A stretch of DNA of 64,000 nt from CAWGXZ01 sp963826695 (GCA_963826695.1 CAWGXZ010000004.1:1536468-1600467), one strand, 5' to 3'; shown: positions 45,267 to 54,546, counted from the stretch's first letter. The notes: generated by a model from the letters alone, not told the origin. Made by a program: numbers and translations.

Positions 45267-45464
45267 TCATCTGCCCTCCGCCGTCCACTGCTGCCGACTT
45301 TCGCACCATTTGCCGAGGTCGTTGACGCTCCATCCGACCGCCCTTTCCGACAGCTTCACTGGCGCCGGGAATTCCTGCTTCGCCATCAACCTGTAGATGG
45401 TCGACCGGCCAAGCCCGGTCATCTTCATGACCCCCGGCAGCCTCACAAATAGCGCTACGTCCAT
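45267..45464 (-). CDS. AlpA-family DNA-binding regulator / excisionase-like
   Basis: 65 residues: FVRLPGVMKMTGLGRSTIYRLMAKQEFPAPVKLSERAVGWSVNDL is the AlpA/MerR-type winged HTH common in integrative elements, where it regulates or assists excision. The ATG at 45464 is preceded by GGAGG. It is the distal gene of the leftward AlpA/TrfB/membrane/ParB/ParA block. No integrase accompanies it in the window. Confidence 0.8.
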   Translation of the reverse strand: MDVALFVRLPGVMKMTGLGRSTIYRLMAKQEFPAPVKLSERAVGWSVNDLGKWCESRQQWTAEGR

Positions 45465-45540
45465 CTCCACCTCCCGTTGGCGCCAAGCACCAGCACGACT
45501 CGCCATCCCCGCCCGGTGCAACCGAGCGGATCCACAAGGA

Positions 45541-45855
45541 CTACTTCCGCACGTCCGCCGCGGCGCCGCTCGCCGCGAGCGCCTTCTCGAACGCCTCCCG
45601 AAAACTCGCGACAAGCTCGCGCGGCCCCGCGACCGTCAGCTCCTCCCAGCCCTCAGGAAGCTTCGACGCAGCGGCCGCTTCGAGCACCCGGCGTTGGATC
45701 GCATATATCCGCTGAACATTTAAGCCGTACTCGACAGCAAGCCGCTTCGGCGGCTCGCCGTAGACGAAGAGCCGCTTCGCAATTTCGAGCGTTCGAGGCT
45801 CGAAGCGCCGTCGCGACGCGATCCGCTCCAGGAGAGGAAGGTCAACCCCGTCCAC
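45541..45855 (-). CDS. TrfB/KorA-related DNA-binding protein
   Basis: 104 residues from the GTG at 45855, which has GGAGG upstream. RRFEPRTLEIAKRLFVYGEPPKRLAVEYGLNVQRIYAIQRRV is a TrfB/KorA-like helix-turn-helix. KorA homologues are global repressors of plasmid partition, replication and transfer promoters, so this protein may bind the palindromes at 48.06-48.11 kb. It overlaps the membrane-protein gene by 14 bases. Confidence 0.75.
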   Translation of the reverse strand: MDGVDLPLLERIASRRRFEPRTLEIAKRLFVYGEPPKRLAVEYGLNVQRIYAIQRRVLEAAAASKLPEGWEELTVAGPRELVASFREAFEKALAASGAAADVRK

Positions 45856-46210
45856 GCCCGCCTCCCTGCACCAGCACTGTGACCCACACAAAAAGCCAGT
45901 AGAGAAGCAGGAGCGCCACCGAAAGCCCCAGCATCCCACACCGCGGGAAACGCGGATCGCCAACGACGAAGCCAAAGAACACCGTGACGAAGAAGGTCAG
46001 CGACGCCGCCGGCACAAGAATCGCGCGCACGAGCGGTTCTGCCAGCGCCAGCACCAGGCCGACCAGCAGCCGCCCCAGGTTCCATACGACAAGGATCGTC
46101 GCGAAGAGGAACCCCGTGGCGAACCCTGCTGCCCTCAAGGGCGTTCCACTTTTCAGGCGGTCCAGCGCGGAATCTCGGCGGAACTCGCCCCGCGAACTGC
46201 TTGAGATCAT
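45842..46210 (-). CDS. Hypothetical integral membrane protein
   Basis: 122 residues with about three transmembrane helices (GFATGFLFATILVVWNLG, LVPAASLTFFVTVFFGFVV, GLSVALLLLYWLFVWVTVLV) after a short basic N-terminus. The start is supported by GGGAGGT nine bases upstream. No family recognised. It is sandwiched between parB and the trfB-like gene and overlaps the latter, so it belongs to the same regulatory/partition operon. Confidence 0.6.
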   Translation of the reverse strand: MISSSSRGEFRRDSALDRLKSGTPLRAAGFATGFLFATILVVWNLGRLLVGLVLALAEPLVRAILVPAASLTFFVTVFFGFVVGDPRFPRCGMLGLSVALLLLYWLFVWVTVLVQGGGRGRG

Positions 46211-46215
46211 CTTGA

Positions 46216-47094
46216 TCACCTCCCTGTCCAGTTGATCAGCTTGAGCTCGGAAAGCTCGAGCACCTTGCGCGTCCCGTCCTCGAAGCGCACTTCCCCGGTC
46301 CTGCGTCCTGGCCATCCGCTCAGGCTCAGGCGCCCATAAGCGCCAGCGTGCTCGATGAGTAGCGCCTCCGCCTTGTGCAACGGCTGCACCTTGCGGCCGC
46401 CCGCCGCCTCGCCGGGTTCCGGCGGCACGGCAACTGGCGCCCTACCCAAAACCGCGACGCTCGCGCGCGTGATCGGCCCATCTCCGACTTGGACCGGCGA
46501 CACCACCGCCGATTCGCTGCGCAGCGCCCGAGTTAGCCGGTACAGCACCCTGGTATCACGCGAGCGGCCCGACTCGTAAACCGCACGCACCTCGGCTGGT
46601 GCGTCGATCAACGCCGCGACCTCCGTGATGAACGACGCCGGCTTCCCCAGACGGCTCGCGATCACCACACGCGAGTCCCCCTCGCGCTCCCGATCGGCGA
46701 TAAAGCGCGCCAGATCAAAGGGCGACAGATCGTCCCGATGCAGGTTCTCCGCCGCCTGGGCATAACGGTCCACTCGATCGTCGATCCACGCCGGAACGCT
46801 CGGTCGCCCTGCCGCCCGCGAGGCCCGCACCCGCCGCTCCCCACGGTTCACCACGTAGCGCCCAGTGACCTCCGGGTGCCGTCTTAGCGACACCGGCTCG
46901 AGCACCCCGTGCGTCTTAATAGAGGCGGCTAGCTCCGCCAGCTTCTCCGCATTCATGGTCCCTCGTGGCTGCAGCGGATCGAAGTCGATCGCATCGAGAT
47001 CGACCTCCAGGGGTACCCCACCGGACGCTGTTCGTTCCAGCAGGGCACTCGCCCTGAACTGCTCCAGCCCACGCAGATTGAGCGGCGTGCCCAT
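46216..47094 (-). CDS. parB: ParB/RepB/Spo0J-family partition protein
   Basis: 292 residues. N-terminal ParB nuclease-like domain: DFDPLQPRGTMNAEKLAELAASI, GVLEPVSLRRH and the CTP-binding signature NRGERRVRASRAAG; then an HTH region (SRVVIASRLGKPASFITEVAALIDAPAEVRAVYESGR). The C-terminal ~70 residues form a separate small domain. It loads on a centromere-like site and works with the ParA ATPase immediately upstream (one-base gap) to stabilise the element. Confidence 0.87.
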   Translation of the reverse strand: MGTPLNLRGLEQFRASALLERTASGGVPLEVDLDAIDFDPLQPRGTMNAEKLAELAASIKTHGVLEPVSLRRHPEVTGRYVVNRGERRVRASRAAGRPSVPAWIDDRVDRYAQAAENLHRDDLSPFDLARFIADREREGDSRVVIASRLGKPASFITEVAALIDAPAEVRAVYESGRSRDTRVLYRLTRALRSESAVVSPVQVGDGPITRASVAVLGRAPVAVPPEPGEAAGGRKVQPLHKAEALLIEHAGAYGRLSLSGWPGRRTGEVRFEDGTRKVLELSELKLINWTGR

Positions 47095-47095
47095 C

Positions 47096-47875
47096 TCAGG
47101 CTACCTCTACCTGCTGGAGTGCTTCGCACTGCATGCGGGCGTGGAGCAGCTCAAAAACCCTGAGCACCTCCTCCGATGCCTCGCGTGCCGAGCTCTTCTG
47201 CAGCCGCCAAACGGGAATGCCCGCAGCGAGCGCCTCCGGAATCGCAGAGCGCGTCGAGATCTTGGCTCGCACAACAAACTCATGGTAGTTGGCGAGGAGA
47301 TCCAAAAGCGCGGCGCGCTGCCGAACCGAATGCGGGTTGAAGCGGTTCGCGACGATCCCGAGCATTCGCAGTCGAGGGTTGTAGCTCTCCTGGATGCCGA
47401 AGATGGTCTGCAGCATGTCGGTCACGCCGTCAATGCTGTACTCCTCCAGCTCGACCGGGCAGGCCACGAAGTCGGCGGCGATCAGCGCCGCGCTCATCCG
47501 CAGCCCCAGCGAGGGCGGCGTGTCGATGACGCAGTGATCGAACTCACCGGCCAACCCCTCGAGCTGCCGAACGAACGCCGGAAGAAGCACGCCCGGCTGG
47601 CCCCGCTCCACGTCGACCAGGGCACTGCCGCCAGCAAAGAGCACCAGGCGCCGGTACCGATCAGCCGGAGCGCGCACCTTCGCCGGCGCGAATAGCGACA
47701 CAGCCGGTACCCGGCAATCGAAGGCCGCCAGCGTCTTCGACGCGTTTCGCTGGCTGTCCAGGTCGACGAAGCACACCCGTGCACCCTGCTTGTCGACCAG
47801 CCAGTGCGCATAGAGCACCGACAGCGTGCTCTTGCCCGTCCCACCCTTCTGGTTTGCAACGACAGTCGTTTTCAC
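47096..47875 (-). CDS. parA: ParA-family partition ATPase
   Basis: 259 residues from the GTG at 47875 (GGAGG upstream). Deviant Walker A ANQKGGTGKSTLSVLYA, Walker B-type region CVIDTPPSLGLRM and VCFVDLDSQRNASKT. A longer frame open upstream is ignored because the Walker A should lie at the very N-terminus in this short ParA class. It is first gene of the leftward block, transcribed from the promoter region at 47.9-48.2 kb. Confidence 0.88.
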   Translation of the reverse strand: MKTTVVANQKGGTGKSTLSVLYAHWLVDKQGARVCFVDLDSQRNASKTLAAFDCRVPAVSLFAPAKVRAPADRYRRLVLFAGGSALVDVERGQPGVLLPAFVRQLEGLAGEFDHCVIDTPPSLGLRMSAALIAADFVACPVELEEYSIDGVTDMLQTIFGIQESYNPRLRMLGIVANRFNPHSVRQRAALLDLLANYHEFVVRAKISTRSAIPEALAAGIPVWRLQKSSAREASEEVLRVFELLHARMQCEALQQVEVA

Positions 47876-48060
47876 AAGTCGCCTCCTCCCTAACTTGCAT
47901 CTGGCGTTACGCCGCGAAACACATTCGCGAGCGTCACCAATAGCCATCAGCGTGTCGATCTGCCACTGTTGCGGCGGAAGGGGCTGCGACACAACGCCAC
48001 TCCCTGCGCCCTCAAACCCAGGGCTACAACCGCGTCAATCCAGTGGTCCTGGGTTCAATG

Positions 48061-48078
48061 TGTATAAAACGGTATACA
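48061..48078. promoter_or_regulatory. TGTATA-N6-TATACA operator-like palindrome
   Basis: Perfect 6-base arms in the AT-rich core of the parA/transfer intergenic region. It overlaps the sequence that would be the -10 box of a leftward parA promoter, a good position for a repressor such as the TrfB/KorA-like protein. Confidence 0.5.
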
Positions 48079-48093
48079 TACTGTAGATCGAAA

Positions 48094-48108
48094 TTGTCTT
48101 GACGACAA
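48094..48108. promoter_or_regulatory. TTGTC-TTGAC-GACAA palindrome
   Basis: Perfect 5-base arms flank TTGAC, itself a -35-like hexamer. It lies 15 bases from the other dyad, toward the transfer operon. Probably another operator or the -35 of one of the two divergent promoters. Confidence 0.4.
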
Positions 48109-48216
48109 GTGCTTTTTTGCTTTACAACTGCAACTCGCACTTCGCCGACCGCCAGACCTGATGGCATCGCGGTCGTAGGGGCAAGAGGTCGAGATCTGTT
48201 TCAGGAGTCGCTCGTC

Positions 48217-48684
48217 ATGGACTACTGTCGGTTGGCCGCACGTCGGGCCTTGCATTGCATGCTGTTGCTGGTTGCTGCGAGCGGAGCCGTCGCGCAGGCT
48301 ACGCGGATCGCAGCCTCCGACCAGGCACTTCGGGACGTCGAGCGGGTTCGCATCCTCGAAGGCGAGATGCGCTCGGAGCAGTCTCTCGCCGAGACCGCGT
48401 CGAAGCGCAAGGCCGAGCGTCTTGCCGTGCGCGACCTGCCCGGCGCCGACGAGGCAGAGCAGTCCCTGCAGCGGTCGCTTGCAAATATGGCTGCGCTACG
48501 GCGCGAGATCGAGTTGGCCCGAGGCTCGGCAGCGCGCCCTGCGGCCCCGGCCCCCGCCCCGCGCACCGTAAGCGCCGGCCGTGTTCCTCAGGTGACCCTT
48601 GCCTGGTGGGACGTATACGCCCGCGATCCGCGAGGAATCACCTCAACGGTCGTCCCGCGCTCGCTGGCGCCAGCTCAGCAATGA
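48217..48684 (+). CDS. Exported coiled-coil protein, first gene of the transfer region
   Basis: 155 residues with a signal peptide (RALHCMLLLVAASGAVAQ). The middle is a long charged coiled coil (LRDVERVRILEGEMRSEQSL through RREIELARG), then a Pro/Ala linker and a WWDVYARDP segment. The start is backed by AGGAG. Family not recognised. Position upstream of virB2 suggests a periplasmic accessory of the conjugation machine; a VirB1 transglycosylase is ruled out because no catalytic-Glu lysozyme motif is present. Confidence 0.6.
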   Translation: MDYCRLAARRALHCMLLLVAASGAVAQATRIAASDQALRDVERVRILEGEMRSEQSLAETASKRKAERLAVRDLPGADEAEQSLQRSLANMAALRREIELARGSAARPAAPAPAPRTVSAGRVPQVTLAWWDVYARDPRGITSTVVPRSLAPAQQ

Positions 48685-48786
48685 GCGCCTGCGTGTTCCT
48701 TGGCTCATCAATGGAGGAAAGCATGCCCGCAAACCATCTGACATCCCTTCTAATTCCGGCGGTCCCAACCCCGGAGTTCGAAGTTC

Positions 48787-49095
48787 ATGACGGCATCCAC
48801 CCGCCCCGCCAGACGCACGCGCAGCACACCTGCGCCATTGCCGCCCGCGGCGCAGACGGTGACGCACGCGGGCCTGGTCGAGTACCTGGGCGCGCGAGCG
48901 GTCATCGAGATCGTCGTGGTGGAGTTCGCAAGCCGCAACTACCGCATCGAGGCTTCCCTTGTGTGGCGGCCGGGCAAGAGCGTGCTCGTCGCCGCACGTG
49001 GCGACCGCACGTTTCGCAGCCTGGACACGGTAGCGAGCTTCCTGCGAACCACCGGCGTGGGACCGACGCTGGTCCGGCTGGAGCTCCTCACGTAG
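48787..49095 (+). CDS. Hypothetical protein upstream of virB2
   Basis: 102 residues, soluble. Basic Thr/Pro-rich N-terminus, then GLVEYLGARAVIEIVVVEFA..., YRIEASLVWRPGKSVLVAARGDRTFRSLDT, an alpha/beta pattern I cannot assign. The stop TAG overlaps the apparent first codon of virB2. Probably a conserved accessory of this transfer operon. Confidence 0.5.
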   Translation: MTASTRPARRTRSTPAPLPPAAQTVTHAGLVEYLGARAVIEIVVVEFASRNYRIEASLVWRPGKSVLVAARGDRTFRSLDTVASFLRTTGVGPTLVRLELLT

Positions 49096-49394
49096 CTGCG
49101 GCTCGACCCTGGCATTCAGCGCTGCTCGCCGCGTTCGGGCTTTGGCTCAGCGCGCTGCTCCCTTCGATTGCGCAGGCGCAGGCCAACCCCTTTGCCGTCG
49201 GTGCGGCTGCCACGCAGGCAAGCCTACTGGCCATCCTGACCCCGGTGGCGGCGATTGCCGTCATGGTCTCGGGAGTGCTCGGCTGGTTCGGCAAGATCAG
49301 CTGGTGGTGGTTGGTCGGGGTCGTGATCGGCACGGTGCTTGTCTTTGGCGCGCCGCAGATCGTCGACTGGATCCGCGTCATGTTCGGCGTCTGA
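49092..49394 (+). CDS. virB2: VirB2/TrbC-family pilin
   Basis: About 100 residues: signal region (HSALLAAFGLWLSALLPSIAQAQA) and two hydrophobic helices (SLLAILTPVAAIAVMVSGVLGWF, ISWWWLVGVVIGTVLVFGAPQIVDW), the layout of VirB2/TrbC major pilins. No ATG, GTG or TTG is in frame near the expected start. GTA at 49092 overlaps the previous stop as GTAG, where a GTGA or ATGA overlap would be normal. A single-base error or a rare start is possible. Confidence 0.75.
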   Translation, partial: VAAARPWHSALLAAFGLWLSALLPSIAQAQANPFAVGAAATQASLLAILTPVAAIAVMVSGVLGWFGKISWWWLVGVVIGTVLVFGAPQIVDWIRVMFGV

Positions 49395-49410
49395 GAGCGG
49401 CACGAACCTC

Positions 49411-49779
49411 ATGGACGCCTCGCGCAACCATGGCCTGACGGCCGACACGCTGTTTGTGGCCATGACGCGGCCGTCCATGCTGTTCGGCGTCAGTTACTCG
49501 GCCCTGATCGTCAACGTCGTGCTGACGATGGAGACGTTCATCCTCACCGGCAACCTGCTTTGGCTGCTGGCGTTCGTGCCGATCCACGGGCTCTTCTATC
49601 TGGTCTGCCTGTTCGAGCCGCGATTCTTCGATTTGCTGCAGCTATGGGGCAAGACTCGGGGTTTTGCCCTCGTCAGCGGCAACATCGGCTTCTGGCGGAC
49701 CAGCTCGTACAGCCCGTTGCCGCTCGACCTTCCCGGCCGGAACGGTCGCCGACGCATGACCGCTCGGGTCATCGTCTAG
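49411..49779 (+). CDS. virB3: VirB3/TrbD-like T4SS inner-membrane protein
   Basis: 122 residues: LFVAMTRPSMLFGVSYSALIVNVVLTMETFI is the VirB3 opening (a Thr-Arg-Pro followed by a membrane helix), with a second helix (LLWLLAFVPIHGLFYLVCLF). The end (GFWRTSSYSPLPL) is soluble. It anchors VirB4 to the pilus base. Directly follows virB2 and lies 13 bases before virB4. Confidence 0.82.
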   Translation: MDASRNHGLTADTLFVAMTRPSMLFGVSYSALIVNVVLTMETFILTGNLLWLLAFVPIHGLFYLVCLFEPRFFDLLQLWGKTRGFALVSGNIGFWRTSSYSPLPLDLPGRNGRRRMTARVIV

Positions 49780-49792
49780 ACGGGTCAACATC

Positions 49793-52305
49793 ATGGCCGC
49801 CTCGCTGCGCCTTGCCCGGGAGATCCGCCGAGAAGCGGACGCGGCAGCAATGATCCCGATCACGGCCCACGTCGACGAGCACGTGGCGCGGACGGCCGCA
49901 GGCAGCTACGTGCAGACGTTGCGTCTGGCCGGGGCAAGCTTCGAGAGCGCCGACGACGAGACGCTCAACAACTGGCACGAGCGCTTGAACGGGCTTTGGC
50001 GCAACATTGCATCGCCCAACCTGGCCCTTTGGGCGCACGTCGTGCGCCGTCGCGACCGCAGCGTGCCGACCACGCCCTGCTCTTCCGGATTTGCAGCCGA
50101 TCTGTGCGACCGCTACCGCCGCCGCATGGCAGCCGAGACGCTGATGGTCAACGAGCTGTACCTGTCGCTCGTCTACCGTCCGCAACCCGGAACGATGGGC
50201 ATGACTGCGCTCAAGCTCATGAACCGGGCCGATCGGTCGAACTCGCTGCTCGAGATCCGCGATTCGCTCGACATCTGTGCGAAGCGGCGCCAGGAGTTGC
50301 TGGTCGCGCTCGATCGCTACGACCCGCAGCCGCTCGGCATCTACGCCGGACAGGGTGGCGTCTTGTTCTCGTCGTTGCTTGAGTTCTACGGTCTCCTCGT
50401 CAATGGGGAATGGCAGCGCATGCCCCTGCCCCGCCACCCGTTGAACGAGGTGCTCGCCACCTCACGTCCTTTCTTCGGCAACGAGGCGATGGAGTACCGC
50501 ACGACGGCGCAGACGCGCCTCGGTGCCTTCCTCGGCATCAAGGAATACCCGACGCCGACGGTGCCAGGCATGTTCAACGCGCTGCTGACTGCTGACTTCC
50601 CCTTCGTCCTGACGCAAAGCTTTACCTTCCTGCCCAAGACGACGGCGGTCGAGCTGATGTCGCGCCAGTTCAGGCGAATGGGTGCGGCCGGCGACCTCGC
50701 GAGATCACAGGCGGACGAGCTGACTGGTGCGCTCGACGACCTGACCAGCAATCGCTTCGTCGTTGGCGATCACCACTTCACGCTGCAGGTGCTCGTCGAG
50801 GCGTTCGACGGCGTCGACACCGAAGGCACTCGGCTGAGGCAGCTGAACGACCACGTCGCCAAGGCCCGGCATCTGTTGGGCGAGACGGGCATGGTCGTCG
50901 CACGCGAGGACCTGGCCCTGGAGGCCGCATTCTGGGCGCAGCTGCCCGGGCAACTTCGCGTTCCGCTCGCGCAAGGCGCCGATTACCAGCCGCAACTTCG
51001 CGGCCATGGTGCCGCTGCACAACTACCCGGCCGGCCGAGCCAAGGGCAACCACTGGGGTGACGCGCTGACGATGCTCGTGACCAGCGCGCGGTCGCCGTT
51101 CCACTTTTCGCTGCACGCCAGCGACCCGCGCGCCGCCGACGGCGGCAGCCGCAAGGACGTGGGCCACGTCTGCGCGATCGGGCCAGTGGGGACCGGCAAG
51201 ACCACCCTCCTCGGCTTCTTGGTCACGATGCTCACCGGCTTCGGCGCTACGCAGGTGATCTTCGACAAGGACGAGGGCCTGCACATCTTGGTGCGGGCGC
51301 TCGGCGGGAGCTACCTGCCGCTCAAGAACGGCCGGCCGACCGGCTGCAATCCCCTGCAGCTGCCTGCGACGCCCGACGACGTTGAGTTCATGCGGCAGTG
51401 GCTGCGGCGGCTGGTTAAGCGCTCGCCCGATGAAGTGCTGACCGTGCGGCAGCAGGAAGACCTCGACCAGGCGCTGCATGGCACGCTCGCGCTCGAGCAC
51501 CAGGTCCGGCGCCTTTCCAGGCTGCTCGAGTTCCTTGATCCGACCGATCCGGAAGGTATCTACGCCCGACTGCGCGTCTGGTGCGCGAAGGAAGGCGGCG
51601 ACTACGCCTGGGTCTTCGACCACCCGATGGACGAGATCGTGCCGGTGCTCGACCAGGCGACGATTGTCGGCTTCGACGTGACCGACTTCCTCGACAACCC
51701 GGGCGTGCGGGATCCGCTCTCGATGTACCTCTTCCACCTCGTGCACCGGATGGTCGACGGGCGGCGGCTTGGTCGTCTGGGCCGACGAGTTCGCCAGGCT
51801 GCTCGCGGATCCGTCGTTTTCGGCGTTTGCGCGCAACGGGCTGGAAGGCTGGCGCAAGAAGAACGCGGCGCTCGCCTCGTTTACGCAGAGCACGAGCCAT
51901 GTCCTGGACTCGACCATTGCGCGGTCGATCCTCGAGCAAACGCCGACCAAGATCTTCTTTCCGAACCCGGACGCCGACCTTGCAGAGTGTTGCGAAGGGT
52001 TCGGGCTCTCGGAGCGAGAGTTCCGACTGATCAAGCAGGAGCTCGAGCCGGGATCTCGGTCGTTCCTGATCAAGCAGGGGCATACGAGCGTGGTGGCGTC
52101 ACTCGATCTGCGTGGCTTCGATGCCGAGCTGAGCGTGATTTCGGGGCGGACTGCGAACGTCGAGCTGATGCGCCGGGCGATCGCCGAGAACGGGGCACTG
52201 CCTGCGGACTGGTTGCCGGTGTTCCAGGAGGCTGTTGTTGCGGCGGCAAAGAAGCCGGGCGGGAAAGCACCGGCCACACGTGATGCGGAGGTCGTCAATG
52301 CGTAG
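49793..52305 (+). CDS. virB4: VirB4/TrbE-family T4SS ATPase (two frameshifts)
   Basis: About 837 residues when joined. The N-terminal CagE/TrbE domain (YVQTLRLAGASFESADDETL) reads to about 50975, where an indel moves it to APITSRNFAAMVPLHNYPAGRAKG. The ATPase domain has Walker A GPVGTGKTTLLG (about 51181) and, after a second indel (extra G near 51770), Walker B RRLVVWADEFARLL. Ends FQEAVVAAAKK. It powers pilus assembly and substrate transfer at the inner membrane. Overlaps virB5 by eight bases. Confidence 0.85.
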
Positions 52306-53010
52306 AAGGATTTGCGAGTTGGGCCTGGTGCTGACGATGTCGTTGACGCCCATAGCCCATGCGGGACCACTTCCGGTCATCGACACGACAGCTGTCTCCA
52401 ATCTCATCAAGCAGGTGGGCTACTGGCAGCAGCAGATTCAGGCCATGTCGAACCAGCTCAACCAGCTCCAGCAAACGCATGCAGCGCTGACGGGCGGGCG
52501 CGGCATGGAGGGGCTGCTGCCGGCGACGGGCGCGCAGCGCAACTACCTGCCGGCGGACTATGCGCAGCTGCTGGCGACTATCAACGGCACGGCGCCAGCG
52601 TATGGCGGTCTGTCCAGCCAGATTCAGGCGGCGATGGAGCAGAACGCGGTGCTTACGAACGAGCAGCTCGCGGCGATGTCGCCAGAGATGCGGCAGTTGG
52701 TCGAAGGCGGCCGGAAGGCATCGGCAACGGCTGCGGCGCTCTCTCAGGTGGCCTACCGCAACACGAGCCAGCGGTTCTCGGCGCTGCAGCAGCTGATCAC
52801 GATGATCGGGACGGCTGGCGACGCCAAGGGATCGCCGATCTCCAGGCGCGCGTGGCTACCGAGCAGGCGATGCTGCAGAACGAGCAGACGAAGCTCCAGT
52901 TGCTGCACCAGATGGCACAGGCGGATCAGTGGAGGCAGCAGCAACGCATTCGTGAGCAGGCGATTGCAGAACACGGCGGATTCAACACACGTTTCGCGCC
53001 GAAGCCATAA
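52298..53010 (+). CDS. virB5: VirB5/TrbJ-family pilus-tip protein (one frameshift)
   Basis: About 237 residues. Signal peptide ends near PIAHAG; then long alpha-helices rich in Gln (YWQQQIQAMSNQLNQLQQTHA) as in VirB5. The reading shifts near 52831, where one base is missing; AKG(I)ADLQARVATEQAML continues the protein. It ends with the motif HGGFNTRFAPKP, which recurs almost unchanged at the end of the next small gene. It is a minor pilin at the pilus tip. Confidence 0.8.
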
Positions 53011-53021
53011 AGGAGAACCAA

Positions 53022-53256
53022 GTGACAAGATCCGTCTGGATAACCGTCTCGGTCGTGCTCGCAACGGCAGCAGGCATTGGCGCCTACTACGTTGTCGTAG
53101 CGGGCCGATACACCGCTGCCTGAGCAGCGACGGGTCGAGCCTGCGCCTGCCGGCGCCGTCCTCGATACCAAGCCGACACCCAGGCCGGAGCATGGCGACT
53201 TCAACAAGCGGTTCGAGCCGAAACCGCCAGCGCCTAACCGAGGTGCTGCCGGCTGA
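53022..53256 (+). CDS. Small membrane protein between virB5 and virB6, Eex-like entry-exclusion candidate (frameshifted)
   Basis: GTG start with AGGAG seven bases upstream. An N-terminal helix (WITVSVVLATAAGIGAYYVVV) is followed, after a one-base indel near 53112, by a Pro-rich periplasmic tail ending PEHGDFNKRFEPKPPAPNRG. Entry-exclusion genes sit exactly here in VirB systems such as those of R388 and pKM101, so Eex is the best positional guess; the sequence itself is not diagnostic. The tail motif copies the VirB5 C-terminus (see findings). Too short and broken to appear as one reading frame. Confidence 0.5.
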
Positions 53257-53271
53257 GCAGCCTGACGAGTC

Positions 53272-54376
53272 ATGTTCTTCAGTACGTTCTGGGCTGGCTC
53301 CAAGGGCAACTCGCCAGCTATGTGGGCACGAACACGGCGCTCGTCGCCGCGACGATCGAGCCCGCGGTGGTCACCCTCGCCACCATTTACGTGATGGTTT
53401 GGGGTTACCTCAGCATGAGAGGGCAGATCCAGGAGCCCGTGCTGGAAGGCATCAAGCGAATCCTGGTAATCGCGTTGATCTTTGGCATCGGCATCCGGCT
53501 TTGGACCTACAACACGCTGATCGTCGATACGGTGCTTGGCGCACCGGTACAGCTCAGCGCGACCATCGTCGGCGCAGGCAGCCCGATCAACACGATTGAC
53601 ACCATCTGGGACAGAGGCGGCTTTGTCGCCGGTCAGCTGTGGAACAAGGGTGGGGTGTTCAACGGCGATTTCGGTTTTTACCTGGCTGGCGGCGTCGTCT
53701 ACCTGATCATGGGCACGACTGCGGTCTATGCGATGTTCTTGCTCGCGCTCTCGCAGATTGCGCTGACGATCATCCTCGTTCTGGGACCGATCTTCATCGC
53801 GCTGCTGTTCTTCGAAGCGACCAGCGATTCTTTGAATCTTGGGTGGCAATGCTTGCGAACTACGCGTTGATCACCGTACTGACGATCCTCACGTCAGCGC
53901 TGCTGCTGTCAGATCGTCCAGTCGTACGCCGACCCAGAACAGCAGCGCTCGGGTCAGCAATCGTGACCGTGGACGCGCTGAACATGGTGCTGGTCAGCGC
54001 CTTGGTCTTCCTCGTCATGCGCCAAGTCCCATCCATCGCCGCCGGCCTGGCCAGCGGCATCGCTCTCAGCTCCTTCGGCGCCGTGAGCAACCTACTCGAC
54101 TGGGGTCTCGGCGGCGCCAAGCGCACCGGCTACGAAGTCACCCGCGGCGTCATGGATGGCTGGAACCGTGAACCGCGCAGCCGCTGGGACTCGCTGCGCC
54201 GTGGCACCGGCAATCTGATCGGCAGCGGCCTGGCGTCGGTTCGCGGCCAGCTTCCGGGCGCCCGACTCGGCGGCACCCTCGTTCCTCGCGAACGCGTCAT
54301 GCCGCCGCCGCAAGGCGCGACTGACGCTAATCGTCCGCTCCCGCTCCACTCCAACCATCTGCTCGCAGCAACATGA
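53272..54376 (+). CDS. virB6: VirB6/TrbL-family T4SS polytopic membrane protein (several frameshifts)
   Basis: About 365 residues after joining. The N-terminus VLQYVLGWLQGQLASYVGTNTA is one base out of frame with the ATG at 53272. Multiple transmembrane helices follow (VVTLATIYVMVWGYLS, ILVIALIFGIGIRLW, VYAMFLLALSQIALTIILVLGPIFIALLFF). The frame shifts near 53840 to FFESWVAMLANYALITVL, then twice more near 53909 and 53950. It ends with a soluble tail after SNLLDWGLGGAKRTG. Its stop overlaps the lipoprotein start (ATGA). Central inner-membrane channel component. Confidence 0.78.
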
Positions 54377-54546
54377 AGCTCATCGTCTTCGCCCTGGCGT
54401 GCAGCCTCGCAGGCTGCAGCACGTTCTTCCGCAAGCCTCCTGATTGCGAGGGCGAGCTCGTCCCGATCAATGTGGCGAGTGCCCCGGCTGTCGCCACGTC
54501 CCCTGTTCTTCGCTTCACAGGCCATGCAGCGCGATCCCGCCGTTGA
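54373..54546 (+). CDS. virB7: VirB7-like outer-membrane lipoprotein
   Basis: 57 residues. Lipoprotein signal MKLIVFALACSLAGC with the lipobox Cys at position 15, then a short polar tail with one more Cys (PPDCEGELVPINV), as in VirB7, which uses a second Cys to pair with VirB9. Its place between virB6 and virB8 and the ATGA overlap with virB6 support the call. It overlaps the virB8 start by about 23 bases in another frame. Confidence 0.7.
   Translation: MKLIVFALACSLAGCSTFFRKPPDCEGELVPINVASAPAVATSPVLRFTGHAARSRR

Larger units (their letters stand above)
47876..48216. promoter_or_regulatory. Divergent control region between parA and the transfer operon
   Basis: A 341-base gap with an AT-rich core unlike its surroundings. 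It carries two perfect dyads (listed separately), a TTGACG/TTGTCG pair of possible -35 elements facing both ways, and T- and A-runs. It probably holds promoters for the parA operon (leftward) and for the transfer operon (rightward), with operators for the TrfB-, ParB- or AlpA-like proteins. A parS site or oriT could also be here; neither could be proved. Confidence 0.5.

Noticed and set aside
44782..45537. 251-codon minus-strand frame between the MBL and TrfB genes
   Set aside because: Ser/Arg-rich without any family pattern; overlaps the clear AlpA gene in another phase.
47876..48216. Replication origin or parS array
   Set aside because: No iterons or repeated parS-like 16-mers; only two unrelated short dyads.
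48217..48684. VirB1 lytic transglycosylase
   Set aside because: The protein is a signal peptide plus coiled coil and lacks the catalytic Glu and GLMQ/AYN-type motifs of transglycosylases.
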